Shown here piece after piece: positions 4,957-6,773 of a DNA stretch of 6,773 nucleotides; position 1 is the first letter of the stretch, and every line of letters begins with the position of its first letter. The notes under the pieces are model-generated. The model searched no databases and was not told the origin of the DNA. It saw only the letters and a list, made by a program, of their open reading frames with translations. The stretch covers positions 1 to 6,773 of the forward strand of contig CALPQG020000144.1 of NCBI GenBank assembly GCA_943325655.2. The letters run 5' to 3'. Both the position numbers and the translations under genes were made by a program. The stretch comes from Bifidobacterium breve (GTDB taxonomy: Bacteria; Bacteroidota; Bacteroidia; Cytophagales; UBA9547).

Positions 4957-6773
4957 GTGGCTGATATCATCCGATTGTTACCCGATTCCCTTGCAAATCA
5001 AATTGCTGCTGGTGAAGTAGTACAACGGCCTGCATCTGTAGTGAAAGAATTGATGGAAAATGCCATCGATGCCGAAGCAACCTCCATCAAATTAATTGTA
5101 AAAGACGCAGGAAAAATACTCATTCAAGTAATTGATGACGGTATTGGTATGTCAGAAAATGATGCAAGGATGTGCTTTGAGCGTCATGCCACTTCAAAAA
5201 TCAGCAAAACAGACGATTTATTTACCATCCGAACAATGGGCTTTAGGGGTGAAGCCATGGCCTCCATTGCTGCTGTTGCACAGGTAGAATTAAAAACACA
5301 AAAAAGAAACGAAGACCTCGGCGTTTTACTCCGCATTGAAGGCTCTGAAACCAAAGAAGTAAGTCCAATTTCCACAGAACCTGGCACTTCTATTTCCGTC
5401 AAAAATTTATTTTACAATATTCCAGCGCGTAGAAACTTTTTAAAATCCAATCCAATTGAATTGTCTCATATCATCGAGGAATTTATTCGCATTGCTTTGG
5501 CATTCCCATCGGTACAATTTTCTTTTTACCACAACGACGCAGAAGTATACCATTTGCCAGCGGGTAAATTGAGCCAGCGCATCGTGTCCTTGTTTGGCAA
5601 TGCCTACAAAGAACAATTGATTACCATTGAAGAAGAAACCAATTACCTCAAAATTTGGGGATACATGGGCAAACCTGAAAATGCAAAAAAGAAACGTGGA
5701 GAGCAATATTTTTTCACCAACAACAGGTATATCAAACACAACTATTTGCACCATTCAGTGATGGAAGCCTACAAAGGATTGTTGCCTGATGACAGCTATC
5801 CTTTTTATGTAATTTTTATGGAAATTGATCCCTCAAAAATTGATATCAACGTACACCCTACCAAAACTGAAATCAAGTTTGAAGATGAACGTTCCATTTA
5901 TGGTACCATGCTGGCCGCCACAAAACGAGGTTTGGGAACGCACAATATAGTGCCTTCAATAGATTTTGGATTAAATGTAAATTTTGATCCATTTAGAAAT
6001 AGCAATACGCCTAACAACCGTTCGATACCAACCAGTGGAAATTACCAACCCTCTAACACTTCTAATAATATGAAAAATTGGGAAAAGTTATATCAAGGTG
6101 AAGACGACAATAATTTTGAGAGAAGAATTTCTCATTTTGAAAATGAATCTTCTGAAGTGGACAATGGTGTGGAAGCGTTTACGTTTGAAAGCGCTATCAA
6201 TTCAAGTTCGAGCATACAACCTACCCAGGGAGAATTTACCAAAGAGATGTTGTTCGACACTGTCAGTACCACTTTTCAGTTGCACAACAGTTACATCATT
6301 ACCCAGGTCAAATCGGGGATGATGATTATAGACCAACAGGCCGCTCACGAAAGAATTTTATACGAAAAATTCTTGTCCAATATGGAACAGCACCATGCCG
6401 CTTCGCAACAATTTTTATTCCCCCAAACCATGGAATTAAGTCCTTTAGACTATGCCATTTTGATGGAAATCGAGGAAGAAGTGAGGGCTTTAGGATTTTC
6501 ATACAATGTATTCAGCAACAATGCCATCGTGATTAACGGTGTGCCTGCGGATGTGAGTTCGGGAAATGAAAAAGCGTTGTTTGAAAGTTTGATAGAACAG
6601 TTTAAGCGCAATAAAAGCGAATTAAAAATCAATAACAAAGAAAATTTAGCCAGGGCTTTGGCAAAGAAAACCTGTATCAAACAAGGCACCAAATTAGGGA
6701 CTACAGAAATGACCTCTTTGATTGATCAATTGTTTGCCTGTAAAAACCCCAATTATTCTCCTTCGAGTGCAGT
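4957..6773 (+). CDS. mutL: DNA mismatch repair protein MutL (3' end cut by window)
   Basis: 605 complete codons, running off the right edge; Bacteroidetes MutL is usually a little longer, so only the end is missing. The start is GTG (4957), giving MADIIRLLPDSLANQIAAGE, the standard MutL beginning; no ATG lies between it and the in-frame TAA at 4879. The GHKL ATPase has KELMENAIDA (30-39, catalytic Glu31, Mg-binding Asn35), DDGIGM (60-65, Asp60), GFRGEA (95-100), and Lys303 in NVHPTKTE. A poorly conserved Asn/Ser-rich linker spans about 335-430. The C-terminal dimerisation/endonuclease domain begins near 431. Its metal motif reads DQQAAHERILYE (459-470): Asp459, Glu465 and Glu470 of DQHA-x2-E-x4-E are kept, but the His is Gln461. 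QQFLFP (484-489) fits the beta-clamp-binding motif. The final CPHGRP-like segment is beyond the window. MutL couples MutS recognition to strand incision. The leader lacks a Shine-Dalgarno sequence. Confidence 0.97.
   Translation, partial: MADIIRLLPDSLANQIAAGEVVQRPASVVKELMENAIDAEATSIKLIVKDAGKILIQVIDDGIGMSENDARMCFERHATSKISKTDDLFTIRTMGFRGEAMASIAAVAQVELKTQKRNEDLGVLLRIEGSETKEVSPISTEPGTSISVKNLFYNIPARRNFLKSNPIELSHIIEEFIRIALAFPSVQFSFYHNDAEVYHLPAGKLSQRIVSLFGNAYKEQLITIEEETNYLKIWGYMGKPENAKKKRGEQYFFTNNRYIKHNYLHHSVMEAYKGLLPDDSYPFYVIFMEIDPSKIDINVHPTKTEIKFEDERSIYGTMLAATKRGLGTHNIVPSIDFGLNVNFDPFRNSNTPNNRSIPTSGNYQPSNTSNNMKNWEKLYQGEDDNNFERRISHFENESSEVDNGVEAFTFESAINSSSSIQPTQGEFTKEMLFDTVSTTFQLHNSYIITQVKSGMMIIDQQAAHERILYEKFLSNMEQHHAASQQFLFPQTMELSPLDYAILMEIEEEVRALGFSYNVFSNNAIVINGVPADVSSGNEKALFESLIEQFKRNKSELKINNKENLARALAKKTCIKQGTKLGTTEMTSLIDQLFACKNPNYSPSSA

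Noticed and set aside
5184..6692. Frames on either strand inside mutL
   Set aside because: The mutL frame is continuous over 605 codons with all family motifs, so the others are shadows.

Overview
The window is chromosomal DNA from a member of the Bacteroidota. The evidence is a near-consensus Bacteroidetes promoter (TTTG, 21-base spacer, TATATTTG), AT-rich leaders without Shine-Dalgarno sequences, a PD40/OmpA multidomain envelope protein of a typically Bacteroidetes kind, and a MutL of the Bacteroidetes type. The motif style suggests the Chitinophagia/Saprospiria/Sphingobacteriia side of the phylum, but the class cannot be fixed from this sequence.

Layout. Positions 1-594 hold no gene. They contain a strong hairpin (probably a terminator for a gene outside the window), a second palindrome, and an AT-rich block of degenerate repeats that looks like the ends of a small non-autonomous transposable element around a heptamer tandem repeat. 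Positions 595-1380 (minus) encode a low-GC, probably exported, beta-rich protein of unknown function with its own visible promoter. Positions 1381-1729 are AT-rich DNA with that promoter and no gene. Positions 1730-2500 (minus) encode an alpha/beta-fold hydrolase with a complete catalytic triad. A 105-base divergent spacer separates it from a rightward pair: a 76-residue zinc-finger-like protein (2606-2836) and, three bases later, a 666-residue exported OmpA-family protein (2840-4840) with an N-terminal galactose-binding-like domain, a PD40 propeller, a carboxypeptidase-regulatory-like domain and a C-terminal peptidoglycan-binding domain. Two tandem hairpins resembling a REP element lie between this gene and mutL. 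mutL starts at a GTG (4957) and runs off the right edge after 605 complete codons.

How the genes relate. The only pair likely to be co-transcribed is the zinc-finger gene and the OmpA-family gene, which suggests a cytoplasmic small protein made together with an envelope anchor. The hydrolase is transcribed divergently and looks like an independent housekeeping or metabolic gene. mutL is separated by the hairpins and is probably its own unit, encoding the mismatch-repair ATPase/endonuclease. No clear new multi-gene defence or mobile system is present. The items most worth a second look are the repeat block at 187-477, the REP-like double hairpin before mutL, the OmpA-family domain architecture with its tiny co-oriented partner, and the Gln-for-His substitution in the MutL endonuclease motif.
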